Shown here: piece by piece, positions 12,716-13,199 of the stretch | How positions within the stretch are numbered: the first letter of the stretch is position 1 | Layout of the letters: each line of letters starts with the position of its first letter | Source: CAZUHN01 sp964620535 | Lineage (GTDB): Bacteria > UBA8248 | Reading direction: 5' to 3' | DNA length: 13,199 nt | Assembly: GCA_964620535.1 (NCBI GenBank) | Contig: CAZUHN010000020.1 | Coordinates: 1 to 13,199 of the forward strand | Position numbers and translations under genes: made by a program | Notes under the pieces: model-generated | The model's database searches: none | Seen by the model: the letters and a program-made list of their open reading frames with translations, nothing else | What the model was told of the DNA's origin: nothing

Positions 12716-12970
12716 AAAAGACAATTGAAAGCCGCAGCCCGTAGACCCAATTTACAGCGCTTAAAAATGCCCGTTATGTTGACTGTCGGCACTGATGACA
12801 ACCGTTCTATTCGCAGGGTTACTGAGCGCAGACTGACCCCTAATATGAATAAACTTGGCAAGACTTTCGTCCGTAAATCAGATTATCCCGGAGATCACAA
12901 ATGGTTCTGGCAAGTACGAAAAGATCACTTCAGTGACGTTACCGCATTTTTGGCTAAACATATGAAGTAG
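12716..12970 (+). pseudogene. 3' fragment of an alpha/beta-hydrolase-like gene next to the IS
   Basis: From the IS end to TAG 12968-12970 the plus strand reads 84 codons. LKMPVMLTVGTDDNRSI and later YPGDHKWFWQVRKDHFSDV then TAFLAKHMK resemble the end of an alpha/beta hydrolase. In that family a strand ending in GT-D carries the catalytic Asp, and a later loop carries the catalytic His (here DH at PGDHK). There is no start codon with a Shine-Dalgarno, and the 5' part is not found on the other side of the IS, where only IS relics lie. The gene is therefore truncated, not just interrupted. An open frame running in from 12476 is antisense to the transposase and is accidental. Confidence 0.55.
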
Positions 12971-13118
12971 ATGGCTCCAGCCACGCACCTATATCTAATT
13001 CAACAATAAAATCAATCATATAAGCCTATTTACCCCTCGTCAACGGGAGAAAATTCCAAAGATATTTTATCCAATAAATGGGGTGATGTTCAAGCCCACC
13101 TACCTCAAGAAGCGGCCC

Positions 13119-13143
13119 TGACCTGCCCTCCGAAAACCGGTCC
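13119..13143 (+). repeat. Relic of a family A IS terminus
   Basis: TGACCTGCCCTCCG then AAAACCGGTCC matches the family A end at 231 (opposite orientation) with two mismatches. Homology ends at about 13143, where a family B relic begins within six bases. Confidence 0.65.
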
Positions 13144-13148
13144 GTACT

Positions 13149-13199
13149 GAACTTAGTAATTTTTCGTGGCTGTCACATTGCCGAGGCCTGTTCCAAACG
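13149..13199 (+). pseudogene. C-terminal piece of a family B transposase, cut by the right edge
   Basis: The plus strand reads ELSNFSWLSHCRGLFQT to the window end. It matches NFEWLSHCRGLFQTPMAA, the end of the complete transposase, and in its first residues the NLSNF of the relic at 3580. It is oriented opposite to the complete IS. The terminal repeat should follow just outside the window. Confidence 0.7.

Noticed and set aside
1..13199. CRISPR arrays, tRNA or rRNA genes, prophage genes
   Set aside because: No regularly spaced repeats, cloverleaf or conserved rRNA sequence was recognised on either strand by eye; a covariance-model scan was not possible.

Overview
This window is a mosaic from a Gram-negative bacterium. 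The signs are exported proteins with signal peptides, a periplasmic-type solute-binding protein and Shine-Dalgarno led genes. Three kinds of DNA alternate: GC-rich metabolic genes (about 4.1-11.3 kb), AT-rich accessory genes (an HNH nuclease and an M23 peptidase, 1.1-3.5 kb), and whole or broken insertion sequences (IS) between them. The gene set (dipeptide-type ABC transporter, amidohydrolase, PLP enzyme, hydroxyacid dehydrogenase) resembles large, environmentally versatile genomes such as Rokubacteria, Tectomicrobia or former deltaproteobacterial groups. I cannot place it further from sequence alone.

Layout. 1-231: 5' end of an IS3-type element (family A), transposase OrfA running off the left edge. 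336-554: 3' fragment of an unrecognised gene. 551-1024 (minus): a membrane-anchored DUF411 (CopG-like) protein whose CxCC motif has an in-frame TGA at the first Cys, followed at once by a SECIS-like hairpin, so a candidate selenoprotein. 1125-2196: an EVE-like/HNH nuclease gene sitting between inverted IS ends (family C) where a transposase would be expected. 2243-2480: decayed 5' half of a family B IS. 2729-3523: exported M23 metallopeptidase. 3580-4056: relics of families B and A and a long imperfect hairpin.

4091-5188 (minus): zinc/PLP D-threonine aldolase / D-serine dehydratase-like enzyme with a possible leader ORF. 5643-6527 (plus): 3-hydroxyisobutyrate-dehydrogenase-family enzyme, divergent from it. 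11283 down to 6540 (minus): one operon of amidohydrolase, dipeptide-type binding protein and two permeases. No ATPase gene is present, and a strong hairpin lies between binding protein and permeases. A plausible joint role is import of an oligopeptide-like or amino-acid-derived compound, cytoplasmic hydrolysis by the amidohydrolase, and further processing of hydroxy or D-amino acids; the substrate is not shown by the sequence.

11380-13199: stacked IS ends, a complete 1.2-kb family B IS (11517-12713) with a DD(35)E transposase, the 3' fragment of an alpha/beta-hydrolase-like gene it abuts, then further A and B relics at the right edge. The most noteworthy signals are the TGA-for-Cys codon in the DUF411 gene and the nuclease carried between IS ends. 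No tRNA, rRNA or CRISPR array was seen.
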